The position numbers and the translations under genes were made by a program. A stretch of DNA of 64,000 bases from Sphingomonas koreensis (GTDB lineage: Bacteria; Pseudomonadota; Alphaproteobacteria; Sphingomonadales; Sphingomonadaceae): contig NZ_PGEN01000001.1 in the NCBI RefSeq assembly GCF_002797435.1, positions 1,672,501 through 1,736,500 on the forward strand, written 5' to 3'. The notes beneath the pieces are model-generated. The model had not been told where the DNA came from. It saw only the letters and a program-made list of their open reading frames with translations, and ran no database searches. Shown here piece by piece: positions 29,142 to 37,941 of this stretch (its first letter is position 1; every line of letters starts with the position of its first letter).

Positions 29142-30010
29142 GGCCCCGGGAACCGCTCCTCGCGGTCGACTGGGGAACCACCAACCGCCGGGTCTACCTG
29201 CTGGAAGACGGCGCGGTCGCGCGCACCGAACGCGACGATCGCGGGGTGACGGCGGTACGGGATTTTGCGAGCGAGGCGGCTGACATTCGCGCGCGGTTCG
29301 GCGATCTGCCGATGCTGATTGCCGGGATGGTCGGATCGAACATTGGTTGGCGGACGGCGCCCTATGTGCCGGCCCCCGCAGGCGTCGGCGAGCTCGCGGC
29401 GAACCTGCTGAAGATCGACGAGCGCACCGCGATCGTGCCCGGCGTGTCGACGCTGGCCCATCAGCGGCCCGACGTGATGCGCGGCGAGGAAGTGCAATTG
29501 CTCGGCGCGGTGGCAGCCGGCCTGGCGCCGGGCGACGCGCTGCTCGTTCAGCCCGGCACCCACTGCAAATGGGCGCAGATGCGGGGCGGGCGCATTACCG
29601 GCTTCACCACTGCGATGACCGGTGAGCTGTTTGCGCTGCTACGCAGCCACGGCCTGCTCGCCGCGCAGCTTACGGGCGAGGTGAGCGCCAACACCGCTTT
29701 TCGCCAAGGTGTGGAGGAGGCCAAGCGCCGTGACCTTGCCGCATCGCTGTTCGGCATCCGCGCGGCGAAGATTCTGGGGACGCGCGACGATGCCGATGCC
29801 GCGGCCTATGCCAGCGGCCTGCTGATCGGCAGCGACGTCGCCGCACGGATCGACCAGGCGCCGGATGCGGAAATGTTCATCCTGTCCGGCCCCGAGCTCG
29901 GCAATCTCTATATCGCCGCGATCGAGATGCATGACCGCGCGGCCAGCCTGATAGACAGTCAAACGGCCTTCGTCGCCGGCATCCTAGCAATCGGAAACGT
30001 CTTCCAATGA
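29132..30010 (+). CDS. dgoK: 2-dehydro-3-deoxygalactonokinase
   Basis: This 292-residue ASKHA-fold sugar kinase phosphorylates 2-keto-3-deoxygalactonate (possibly also the gluconate epimer) at C6. The N-terminal phosphate-1 loop is LLAVDWGTTNRRVYLL, and the family motif GMVGSNIGWRTAPYVPAP lies near residues 66-83, followed by QPGTHCKWAQM. Length matches DgoK. It overlaps the symporter by 10 bases and the aldolase start in ATGA, so the three are one operon. It could also process keto-deoxy acids from the neighbouring polysaccharide locus. Confidence 0.9.
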   Translation: MVVRPREPLLAVDWGTTNRRVYLLEDGAVARTERDDRGVTAVRDFASEAADIRARFGDLPMLIAGMVGSNIGWRTAPYVPAPAGVGELAANLLKIDERTAIVPGVSTLAHQRPDVMRGEEVQLLGAVAAGLAPGDALLVQPGTHCKWAQMRGGRITGFTTAMTGELFALLRSHGLLAAQLTGEVSANTAFRQGVEEAKRRDLAASLFGIRAAKILGTRDDADAAAYASGLLIGSDVAARIDQAPDAEMFILSGPELGNLYIAAIEMHDRAASLIDSQTAFVAGILAIGNVFQ

Positions 30011-30633
30011 ACCATCTCGCCGCCTTCGACGTCGCCTTCGCGCAATGCCCGCTGATCGCAATCCTGCGCGGCGTGAAGCCGGGCGAAGTCGAGGCGATCG
30101 GCGACGCGCTTGCCGATGCCGGTTTTACGCTGATCGAAGTGCCGCTAAACTCGCCCGATCCGTTCGAAAGCATCACGCGGCTGGCAAGACGGCTGGGCGA
30201 TCGCGCGATGGTCGGCGGCGGGACGGTACTGCGCGAGGCGGAGGTGACCGCGGTTGCAGAGTCGGCCGGCCGGCTGATCGTCTCGCCCAACGCCAGCCCC
30301 GCCGTGATCGCGGCCACCGCGGCGCACGGTCTGATCTCGCTGCCCGGCATCGCCACGCCGACCGAGGCCTTCGCCGCGCTTGACGCGGGCGCGACCGCGC
30401 TCAAGCTGTTTCCGGCCGAGGCCGCATCACCCGTGGCGCTCAAGGCGATGCGCGCGGTGCTGCCGGTAGCCACCCGCGTGCTGCCCGTGGGCGGCATCAC
30501 CCCCGACACGATCCAGCCCTGGCGCGATGCGGGCGCCTCCGGATTCGGTCTAGGCTCTGCGCTCTACAGGCCAGGCTTCAGCGCCGCAGAGGTCGGCGCG
30601 CGCGCTGCGGCATTCGTCCGGGCGCTTGCCTGA
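30007..30633 (+). CDS. dgoA: 2-dehydro-3-deoxy-6-phosphogalactonate aldolase
   Basis: This 208-residue KDPG/KDPGal-type class I aldolase splits the 6-phosphate into pyruvate and glyceraldehyde 3-phosphate. The Schiff-base lysine is K133 (ALKLFPAEA) and the acid/base glutamate E44 (LIEVPLNSP); the phosphate loop is LPVGGITPD. The sequence around the first strand (CPLIAILRGVKP) is DgoA-like. It is the last gene of the symporter-kinase-aldolase operon and ends 3 bases from the convergent alginate-lyase-family gene. Confidence 0.9.
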   Translation: MNHLAAFDVAFAQCPLIAILRGVKPGEVEAIGDALADAGFTLIEVPLNSPDPFESITRLARRLGDRAMVGGGTVLREAEVTAVAESAGRLIVSPNASPAVIAATAAHGLISLPGIATPTEAFAALDAGATALKLFPAEAASPVALKAMRAVLPVATRVLPVGGITPDTIQPWRDAGASGFGLGSALYRPGFSAAEVGARAAAFVRALA

Positions 30634-30636
30634 AGT

Positions 30637-31803
30637 TCAGCGCATCCAGAGCAGAGGCTGGCGAATCGGGAAGTTGCGGATCACCTCGCCGATCGCAGGA
30701 TCGGGGTTGAGGCCGGTCCAGACGCGAAGCCAGCCAGAGCGATCGAGCGCGCGCGCGCCGAACAGCAACGCCGGGTGCCGCACAGGAAAGCCCTCGAAAT
30801 ATTCGACGTCCTTCGCGTACGGCCATTTCGACTTGTCGGCGATGTAGGGCGTCATGAAGGCGATCGCCTGTCCGATCGAACGCCCGTCGGCGGTGCGCCA
30901 GCCGATCAGTTCGCCTTCCGCCTTCGACAACAACCAGGCCGACGCCGCGAGTACGTCGAGATTGAACAGGCAATAGGCATAGGGTTTGGTGCGCGCCAGT
31001 TCGAGCGGCTGGCGGCCGTCCGGCGCGACCTGGCCCGGGATGATCACGGTCTTCAGCCGATCGCGCGCGAAATCCAGTACGTCCTTGCGTTCTGCGACCG
31101 CAGCGAAGGCCGCGGCCTGCAGCAGCCAGCAGGTGCCGTGATTGTTCTTCTCGTCGCGCTCTTCGGTGCCGAAGGGCGAGGTGGTGAGCCAGTCGAGATA
31201 GCGCGCGAACCAGCGCTCCACCTCCGTACGGATCGCGGCATAGCCCGGCGCGTTGCGGCGGGCGAACAGGCTGGCGGCGCGCGCGACCTCGACGATCTGG
31301 AGCGTGTCGATCACCCCGATCGCGCGGCCGGTATTGACGCCGATGATCGCCTGCGCGTGCTGGAGATTGGGGTTCATCGCGCTCGCCGGATCGACGAACC
31401 ACGCGCGCAGATGCCGGATCGCCGCCGCGGCGTAGCGGGGCTCGCCGGTCAGTTCCCACGCCGCGGCAAGCATCGGGACGATCCGGCCGAACCGGATCAG
31501 CGCGTCGCGATGCCCGTCGAACTTGTCGGGGTTGGAGCGGCCGTCGCGGCGGATGTACGCCCCGCCGGGGTTCGCCGGATCGGGCCACCAGTAATCGCCC
31601 TCGGAATAATAGTCCTGCCGCCCGGCCGGGCTGCGCGGCGCCGGAATTGCGGCAATAGTCCGTGGCGGCTCTGCAAGCATCGCGCGCGCCCGCGGGATGA
31701 CGCGGGGCCGCTCGACCGCGCGAAGATCGAAGCCGGATACCCGCCCCCCTGCCGGAAAGGCAAGCAACGGTGCCGCCGCCAGCAGCGTGCGGCGCGCGAT
31801 CAA
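30637..31803 (-). CDS. Alginate-lyase-family protein (PF05426), exported
   Basis: This 388-residue (alpha/alpha)-toroid protein is of the alginate lyase superfamily. It shares with its upstream paralogue the motifs YWWPDPANPGGAYIRRDG, MNPNLQHAQAI, GRAIGVIDT and NNHGTCW, and a Tyr-containing KPYAYCLFNLDVLA. By analogy to A1-III lyases the Asn-His pair and a later tyrosine are catalytic. The N-terminus ARRTLLAAAPLLAFPAGG is a signal peptide, possibly Tat-like. I set the start at TTG 31803, which overlaps the upstream stop as TTGA and opens directly into the signal; the frame's only upstream ATG is 39 codons earlier. Substrate not known; a uronic-acid polymer is likely. Confidence 0.8.
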   Translation of the reverse strand: MIARRTLLAAAPLLAFPAGGRVSGFDLRAVERPRVIPRARAMLAEPPRTIAAIPAPRSPAGRQDYYSEGDYWWPDPANPGGAYIRRDGRSNPDKFDGHRDALIRFGRIVPMLAAAWELTGEPRYAAAAIRHLRAWFVDPASAMNPNLQHAQAIIGVNTGRAIGVIDTLQIVEVARAASLFARRNAPGYAAIRTEVERWFARYLDWLTTSPFGTEERDEKNNHGTCWLLQAAAFAAVAERKDVLDFARDRLKTVIIPGQVAPDGRQPLELARTKPYAYCLFNLDVLAASAWLLSKAEGELIGWRTADGRSIGQAIAFMTPYIADKSKWPYAKDVEYFEGFPVRHPALLFGARALDRSGWLRVWTGLNPDPAIGEVIRNFPIRQPLLWMR

Positions 31804-33050
31804 GGCGCGACTATCCGGTATCGCAATATCATGTCGCCCCCCGCCATTCGCGGATAGGCGCCCGGTCCCCAGGCCGCATCCGCGCGGGTCAGCAGATACT
31901 CCAATCCCTCCGCCGGCCACTTCATCTCCTTGTAGGGCCAGTCCGCCTGCCGCCCGCGATAGGCCGCGACATAGGCGGTCGCCTTGCGCAGCGAGCGGCC
32001 CTCAACCTCTGCACCATAGAGATCGGTACCGAGGCAAACCGCGCTGTCGGCGACATGATAGGCTGCGTCGAGGGTGTAGATCGAATAGTGGAAGCTGCGC
32101 GTGCGCGTCAGTTCATGGGGCAGCGCGCCGGAAGGATCGATCTGCTTCGCGATCCGCGCCTTGGCAAAGTCGCCCACGGTCCGCCGCGCGATATCCTCGC
32201 GGCGAGCAAACAGCGCGAAGCGGGCGATCTGGGCGTCGTACCAGATGCCGTGATTGTTGCGCGCCGCCGCCTCGGCCTTGCCGTTGGGGCTGCTCCGCAT
32301 CCAGTCGACATAGCGCGAGAACCAGGTTTCGAGCGCCTTGATCTCGTCCGGCGACAGCGCCCCGGATGGCCCGATCAGCCCCACCGCGTCGATCACCGCG
32401 ATGAACCCGCTGGTGTCGAGCACGCCTTCGGCCCGGCCATTCTCGCGCCCGGGCACCGCCTGAGCATAGTTCATGTTGGGGTTCATACCCGTCGCGGGAT
32501 CGAGGAACCAGGCACGGACCAGCGCTGCCGCCTTGTCGGCATATTTGCGCTCACCGCTATAGTAATAAGCGAGGCCAAGCGCGTCGGTATCGCTCACCAG
32601 CCGCCCGAGCGCGCTGCGATCGAAGCGGTTGGTCTCGCGTTCCGGATTCACCTGCCCGTCGCGGCGCACATAGGCCCCCCCGGGATTGGCGGGGTCCGGC
32701 CACCAATAGGGCGCGAGGCTCACATAGTCGCGGCGGTCGCCCGACAGCGGGACCGTGCGCTTGTCGAGTACCGAGCCGGGCTTGCGGGCAAGGGCCTGAT
32801 CGGCCCTGGCGCGGAGTGCGCGATAGGCCTGGCCGACGGCGGCATCGCTCGCCAGCGATGCCTTGATCGCCTCGAGCTCGACCGGACGCAACGTAAAGGT
32901 ACGCCGCCCACCGAAGTCGGCGGCATATCCGTCGCTCGCGCGGCAGACCGCAGCCGGGCCGGCGGGCGAAAAAGCCGCCGCCGCGGGCAAGGCGCCCGCG
33001 GCGACGGTGACGGCAAGGACCGAGAGAGGGATGGTCCGGCCTAGTTTCAT
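31800..33050 (-). CDS. Alginate-lyase-family protein (PF05426), second copy
   Basis: This 416-residue protein has a signal peptide (ends near AAA-FSP, residue 26). The lyase domain spans about 60-395 with YWWPDPANPGGAYVRRDG, MNPNMNYAQAVPG, GRAEGVLDT, NNHGIWYDAQ and RTRSFHYSIYTLDAAYH, close to the catalytic Asn-His and Tyr regions of A1-III alginate lyase. It overlaps its paralogue by TTGA and starts 14 bases after the TonB receptor stop, so receptor and both enzymes form one operon. It probably cleaves imported oligosaccharides in the periplasm by beta-elimination. Polymer specificity cannot be read from sequence. Confidence 0.82.
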   Translation of the reverse strand: MKLGRTIPLSVLAVTVAAGALPAAAAFSPAGPAAVCRASDGYAADFGGRRTFTLRPVELEAIKASLASDAAVGQAYRALRARADQALARKPGSVLDKRTVPLSGDRRDYVSLAPYWWPDPANPGGAYVRRDGQVNPERETNRFDRSALGRLVSDTDALGLAYYYSGERKYADKAAALVRAWFLDPATGMNPNMNYAQAVPGRENGRAEGVLDTSGFIAVIDAVGLIGPSGALSPDEIKALETWFSRYVDWMRSSPNGKAEAAARNNHGIWYDAQIARFALFARREDIARRTVGDFAKARIAKQIDPSGALPHELTRTRSFHYSIYTLDAAYHVADSAVCLGTDLYGAEVEGRSLRKATAYVAAYRGRQADWPYKEMKWPAEGLEYLLTRADAAWGPGAYPRMAGGDMILRYRIVAP

Positions 33051-33064
33051 CGCGTCAGCCCGGT

Positions 33065-35995
33065 TCACAGGCGCACCCGGAACCCGAAGAAATACTGGGT
33101 ACCGCTGTTGGAGACTTCGGCGATGCTGTCGAAGCCACCCTTGTACATGATGTCGGGGGTGCCGGTGACATTGAGCGCCTGCAGCTTCAACTGGACGTGC
33201 TTCGAAATGTCGTACTGCGCCGAGAGGTTCAGATAGGTGCCGTCGCGGATTTCGCGGTTGGTGCCGCCGTTCGGCTTGTAATAGTCGGAACGGTAGCGAA
33301 GGTTCGCACGAAGCGAGAGCCCCCATTTCTCGAACCATACCGATCCGCTCGCCGTCCATTTCGACAGGCCGATCAGGTTCGCCGGGCTGACATACGCGGC
33401 GATCGGCGAGGTGTCGGGAAACTCGAAATTGGCGAAGGCGCGGTTGACCGAGCCCTGAAAGCCGAAGCCGTCGAGCGGATCGGGCAGCCAGGTCAGCACA
33501 TGGCTGAGCGTCGCCTCCACACCGTAGAGATGGCGCGTATCCTGGTCGTTGGCGGGGCCGACCGGATTGATGGTGAAGGTCTGTGTCGTCGGCGTGCCGC
33601 CGTCGCGGATCGTGGTGACGGTGATGTCGGTCGGCCGCGGCTCGGAACGGCCGATCACCGCGCCGGTGACCCATTTATAATAGCCCGCCACCGACAGCAT
33701 CGTGTCCTTCGAGGCATAGAGCTCGATGCTGGCGTCCGCGTTCCATGAGCGCAACGGTTTGAGGTCCGGGTTCCCGGTGGTGGCATTGAACACGATGTTG
33801 CCGATCCCGCTCGCCGACGTCGTCGGCGTGAGGCTGATACCGGCACCGAAGCTCTCGATGCCCGAACGCGCGATGGCGCGATAGGCGGCGAGACGCAGCT
33901 TCAGCTGCTGCGACAGGTCGAATGCGATGTTCGCGCTGGGCAGGAGATAATTGTAGCTGCCCTTGGCCGTGTTCACCGACAGCGGCTGGGCGGGGTCGAC
34001 CGCGATGTCGTAAGTGTCGTTGCCCGAGTTGATCGTCAGGCGATACCCCTGACGGTAGCCGATCGAGGTGATGTCGGTCTTGACCCAGCGCAGGCCGACA
34101 TTGCCGCTGAACGGCACCGAGCCTTCATCCGCACGGAAATTGGCCATCGCATAGGCCGCCCAGATCTTCTCGCGCACATCGATGTCACTGGGGTCGCGCC
34201 CGTCGCTGGGATAGGGCAGCGCTTCGTCGCTGCCGGTGAAGGTCCGGAACAGACAATCATTGTCGAAGGTCGCCCAGCGCGTGACGTTGGTCCCCATGCC
34301 CTGCATGTACGAGCTGGTGGTGAACGGCACGCGGCATTGCTGATTGGCCTGGGTTATCAGCGCAGCGACCTGCGCCGCGCTACCCGGGATCGTATTGAGA
34401 TCGGCATTGCGCGCATTGTCGTTGGTGCGGTGATGATCCGAGTAGCGGGCGCCGAACTTCACCGAGTTGACGAACCCGTCGAACTCGCGGGTGACGTCGA
34501 GCTTGCCGGCCCAGATCACGTCCTCGCGATCGGTGACGAAACGGTTGCGCGCATAGACCGAGGTGCTGCCGACGGCGAGGAAGTTGGCGTGGTTGGTGAT
34601 GTCGAAGCTGCCGAAATCGACCGTCGGCACGACATCGTCGCCATTATAGGTCAGCGTGTAGGGCACGCGCGTGGTCGAGCGCATGCGCGTCTGCTTCTGC
34701 GTCTCCGTGCGATGGCTGCGCGAATAGGAACCATCGAACGCGATGTTCCAGCGTTCGGGCGACCAGATCAGGTTGATGCCGCCACCCAGATACTCCTCGT
34801 TGCGCTGGCGCTTCTCGAGCTGGTTCTCAAGGTTCGAATTGCCGCGGTAGCTCATCAGTGCGCCGCGCGAATAGCCGTTGCTGCCGGTACCGATGACCAG
34901 CGGCTGGATACCGCGAAGTCCCTCGGTGATCTGCAGGACATTGCGGTCCTCCAGGCTGGCGCGGTTCGAATATTGGCCGTCGAGCGCGATCTCGAAGTCG
35001 GGATGTGGCCGCCACTGGATTGCGCCGATGATGCCGTCGCGGACTTCGGAGGTCTTCTGGGTACGGAAGCTACGCGAGCTGTTGGCGAAATAGACGTCGC
35101 CACGGGTTTCACCGACGAGCACCGGGGTCGCGCCCGTGCTGGGCGGGATCGACCGCGGCCCGCTGGCGGCCGTACAATTGGCACCCGCGCCGGAGGCGAC
35201 CAGCACAGCGGCGGAACCGGTCACCAGCGAGGGGTTGTTGGCGATCGTGTTGCATGCCTGGAAGGTCGAATTGGTGTTGTAGTAATCCTCCGGCGTCGTC
35301 GTGTCCTGACGCTGATAACCGATCGAGATGCCGATATCGCCGATGCCGGTCCGGAACGTGTCGGTGTAGGAGAGGTTGGCGCGGTAGCCGAGGCCGCTAT
35401 GCTGATAGACGTCGTCGTCCTTCGGCTGGAAGTCGCCGCGAACCTCGAACTGAATGCGGCGCTTGCCATAGTCTAGCGGCTTCATCGACCGCAGCTCGAT
35501 CACGCCGCCGACCCCGCCCTCGAGGAAGTCGGCGCGCTGCGACTTGTACACCAGCACGCCATTGACCAATTCCGACGGGAATTGCTGGAAGGCGACCGAG
35601 CGGTCCGGGCCGGCGGTCGAGACCTCGCGCCCGTTGAAGGTCGAGAAACTGAGCGTCGGACCGAGGCCGCGCACCGACAGTTCATTGGCATTGCCCTTGA
35701 AGCGATCGGCCGAGACGCCGACGATCCGCTCGAGCGTGTCGCCGACGCTGTTGTCCGGGGTCGCACCGATCTCGTCGCTGACCAGACCGTCGACAACGAC
35801 ATCGGCATTGCGCTTGAACTCGATCGAGGTGCGCTGCGTCGCACGCGCGCCGGTGACCAGAATTTCCTCTTCTGCAGCACTATCGGTGGCAGACGGGGCG
35901 GACGGTGGCGCGTCCTGCGCAGATGCAGGCGCCATTGCCACAAGCGCCGCCGAAGCGAGCAGAGTGCCACGTCTCACCGTCGATCCAGACTTCAT
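33065..35995 (-). CDS. TonB-dependent receptor (polysaccharide locus)
   Basis: This 976-residue outer-membrane receptor has a signal peptide (ends near APASAQ), a TonB-box-like EEEILVTGAR at about 47-56, a plug domain with DVVVDGLVSDEIGATPDNSVGDTLERIVGV of the Xanthomonas/Caulobacter receptor type, and a 22-strand barrel ending in an aromatic-rich YFFGFRVRL. It probably imports uronic-acid oligosaccharides for the two lyase-family enzymes encoded just downstream and the GH105 hydrolase upstream. Two FadR-type palindromes lie within 105 bases upstream. The ATG at 35995 has GGGAGGAT nearby. Confidence 0.9.
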   Translation of the reverse strand: MKSGSTVRRGTLLASAALVAMAPASAQDAPPSAPSATDSAAEEEILVTGARATQRTSIEFKRNADVVVDGLVSDEIGATPDNSVGDTLERIVGVSADRFKGNANELSVRGLGPTLSFSTFNGREVSTAGPDRSVAFQQFPSELVNGVLVYKSQRADFLEGGVGGVIELRSMKPLDYGKRRIQFEVRGDFQPKDDDVYQHSGLGYRANLSYTDTFRTGIGDIGISIGYQRQDTTTPEDYYNTNSTFQACNTIANNPSLVTGSAAVLVASGAGANCTAASGPRSIPPSTGATPVLVGETRGDVYFANSSRSFRTQKTSEVRDGIIGAIQWRPHPDFEIALDGQYSNRASLEDRNVLQITEGLRGIQPLVIGTGSNGYSRGALMSYRGNSNLENQLEKRQRNEEYLGGGINLIWSPERWNIAFDGSYSRSHRTETQKQTRMRSTTRVPYTLTYNGDDVVPTVDFGSFDITNHANFLAVGSTSVYARNRFVTDREDVIWAGKLDVTREFDGFVNSVKFGARYSDHHRTNDNARNADLNTIPGSAAQVAALITQANQQCRVPFTTSSYMQGMGTNVTRWATFDNDCLFRTFTGSDEALPYPSDGRDPSDIDVREKIWAAYAMANFRADEGSVPFSGNVGLRWVKTDITSIGYRQGYRLTINSGNDTYDIAVDPAQPLSVNTAKGSYNYLLPSANIAFDLSQQLKLRLAAYRAIARSGIESFGAGISLTPTTSASGIGNIVFNATTGNPDLKPLRSWNADASIELYASKDTMLSVAGYYKWVTGAVIGRSEPRPTDITVTTIRDGGTPTTQTFTINPVGPANDQDTRHLYGVEATLSHVLTWLPDPLDGFGFQGSVNRAFANFEFPDTSPIAAYVSPANLIGLSKWTASGSVWFEKWGLSLRANLRYRSDYYKPNGGTNREIRDGTYLNLSAQYDISKHVQLKLQALNVTGTPDIMYKGGFDSIAEVSNSGTQYFFGFRVRL

Positions 35996-36039
35996 TCCAT
36001 CCTCCCCGATTCCCGGTTTGATACCGGTGTCATAGGTAT

Positions 36040-36097
36040 GTGTCCTACAACTTTGTCGGCGAGAGTCAACCGATCAGATCACCTGTTGTACGACAAC
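36040..36097. promoter_or_regulatory. Candidate GntR operators before the TonB receptor
   Basis: GTTGTACGACAAC at 36085-36097 is a perfect 13-bp palindrome of the form GTTGT-N3-ACAAC. A weaker copy, TGTGTCCTACAAC, sits at 36040-36052. The perfect copy lies within the last codons of the upstream gene. The same perfect form recurs before ManD. TTGT-N3-ACAA is the usual FadR-subfamily site, so the GntR protein at 41390 is the natural candidate. Confidence 0.65.
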
Positions 36098-37941
36098 TCC
36101 CATGTTAGCGCTATGATGCCGGCGCGACCGGATGGCGCGGTTTTCGCACAACGCACCACGGTCGCGAAGCCACCCACCGGCGCTCGATATTCAGGCGAAT
36201 CAGCCTTTCCAGCCGTACACCCATCATATCCCGTCGCGGCAAATCCACGCACCTCGCCGTTGCCGAAGGTCACCTGTCCTGCCCGGATCGACGGCGCGCC
36301 CGAGAAGCTCGCAAATTCGAGATCGATCCGTGCGGCGCGCACCCCGGGCGCAAGGCGCAGCCGGTCGCTTCGGGTAATGCGCCCGGGCGCGAGGATATAG
36401 TGCGTCTCGATGCTCGCGCGACGGTCGGGCCGGGCGTCGTTTCCGCCCATCCGGTCGAGCGCCTCCTGCCGCCAGCGCACCTCGGTCACTGCACCGCGCC
36501 GCGTGACGCGCACATCCTTGAAGAAGGCGAGCGGCATCAGCACGGCGCCATCCGCCAGCGTGATGCGCGGGACGAGATGCGGATAGGCCGCGTCGGCAGA
36601 ACCGGAGAGCATGCCGGGCGAGTAAGGCACGGGGAAATAGGGGTTGTGCATGTGCTGCCCCTCCGCCCCGTTGATGATCGGAAGCCCGATCAGCCTCTGG
36701 CGATCGCGCACGCTCACCAACGCGCGGTCATACTCGCCGCGCGCGAACCAGGTGACGGTCGAGCGCGGCAGCGTCTCCAGCCATTTCGCATAGCTGCGAT
36801 CGGACGCGTGACCGGCATAGCCAAGCCGGTTCCAGATCGCATTGGTGTAGATATGCTGTCGGGCGAGGCTCAGATTCTCGCCAAAGATGCGATGGATGCC
36901 GCGATAGGCGTCGGTGCGCCGTCCCTGTCCCCACAGATCGACCGATCCGCTCGCGGGATTGACCCAGAAGTCCATGTAGCGCGCGCTGATCCGGCTGGAG
37001 AAGGCATAGGCCATGCGCTCCTCCTCCGGCGTCAGCACCTTGAGCAGCGCGGCGGCGGTCAGCACCTCGACAAAGGCAGTTTCGCCATAGGCACCGATGC
37101 TGCGGCCATATTCGAACCCTTCGCCGGTCAGGTTGAAGCGCGGGAGCAGCAGATCGACCGACTTGCGCAGCCAGCCTTTCACCTCGGCACTCGGTGTCAT
37201 TCCGGTTTCGATCAGCCGGTGCGCGATCTCGCCGATCAGCAACACCGAATAGCGGTCGAACCGCCCCTTCCCCTCGGTCTCGTCGGCGAAGCCGAACTCG
37301 CCCGAATATCTGCGATAGTGATCGAGCGTGCGCGCGAGCAGCTGGTCCGCGCCGGACGCATCCTCCCAGCCCATCAGGTGCCGCAACCGCGCGATCGAGA
37401 AGGCCACGCCATAATAGTTGTTGGGCAGATCGATCAGCGTGAGATCGGACCGCACGAAGCGGCGCCAGTCGAGCTGCTGTTTGAGCTTGGCCAGCGTTGC
37501 CGGACGCACGGCGCGATCGAGCAGCCCGCGTTGGTTGAGGTCGTGCAGCGCCGAGACGTAGTAATAGATGCCCCAGCTGTCGTTCGGATCGTCGAGCGTC
37601 AGCTCCGCGATATCGGCAAAGTCGCGCAGCCGCTGGTCGAGCCGGGGATCGCCCTTCTCCATCGCGGTGATGCGATACGCCATCGCCGCTGCGATCTTGC
37701 CGGGCAGGAACTTGTCCCCGCTCTCGAACACCGCGACCCCGCCAAGCTTCATGCCGCGCTTCTCGCGCAGCAACTGCTCGAGCAGCGTCTCGACCTGCGG
37801 CATCAGCCGCGTGCGGACCGTGCGGTCCATCGGCGCGACATCGGCGGCGTAGACAGGGCCGTGCGGCTTTCCGGCCCAGCCATCGGCAGGCGCCGCATTG
37901 GCGATGAGCAATGCGGCGAGCACAGGTAGGTAAACCCGCAT
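36079..37941 (-). CDS. Secreted toroid-like protein, candidate novel polysaccharide enzyme
   Basis: This 620-residue protein has a signal peptide (ends near NAAPADG, residue 21). Residues 40-400 are helix-rich with repeated Tyr/Trp-containing segments (SWGIYYYVSALHDL, LPNNYYGVAFSIARLRHLMGWED, GRSIGAYGETAFVEVLTAAAL), suggesting an (alpha/alpha) toroid. Residues 420-620 look like a beta-sandwich (GAEGQHMHNPYFPVPYSPGM, then many strands). This build is shared by several polysaccharide lyase families and by heparinase-type proteins, but I recognise no family. It overlaps the GH105 stop by one base (TGATG) and precedes the TonB receptor, so a role in the same polysaccharide breakdown is likely. 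Confidence 0.6.
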   Translation of the reverse strand: MRVYLPVLAALLIANAAPADGWAGKPHGPVYAADVAPMDRTVRTRLMPQVETLLEQLLREKRGMKLGGVAVFESGDKFLPGKIAAAMAYRITAMEKGDPRLDQRLRDFADIAELTLDDPNDSWGIYYYVSALHDLNQRGLLDRAVRPATLAKLKQQLDWRRFVRSDLTLIDLPNNYYGVAFSIARLRHLMGWEDASGADQLLARTLDHYRRYSGEFGFADETEGKGRFDRYSVLLIGEIAHRLIETGMTPSAEVKGWLRKSVDLLLPRFNLTGEGFEYGRSIGAYGETAFVEVLTAAALLKVLTPEEERMAYAFSSRISARYMDFWVNPASGSVDLWGQGRRTDAYRGIHRIFGENLSLARQHIYTNAIWNRLGYAGHASDRSYAKWLETLPRSTVTWFARGEYDRALVSVRDRQRLIGLPIINGAEGQHMHNPYFPVPYSPGMLSGSADAAYPHLVPRITLADGAVLMPLAFFKDVRVTRRGAVTEVRWRQEALDRMGGNDARPDRRASIETHYILAPGRITRSDRLRLAPGVRAARIDLEFASFSGAPSIRAGQVTFGNGEVRGFAATGYDGCTAGKADSPEYRAPVGGFATVVRCAKTAPSGRAGIIALTWELSYNR

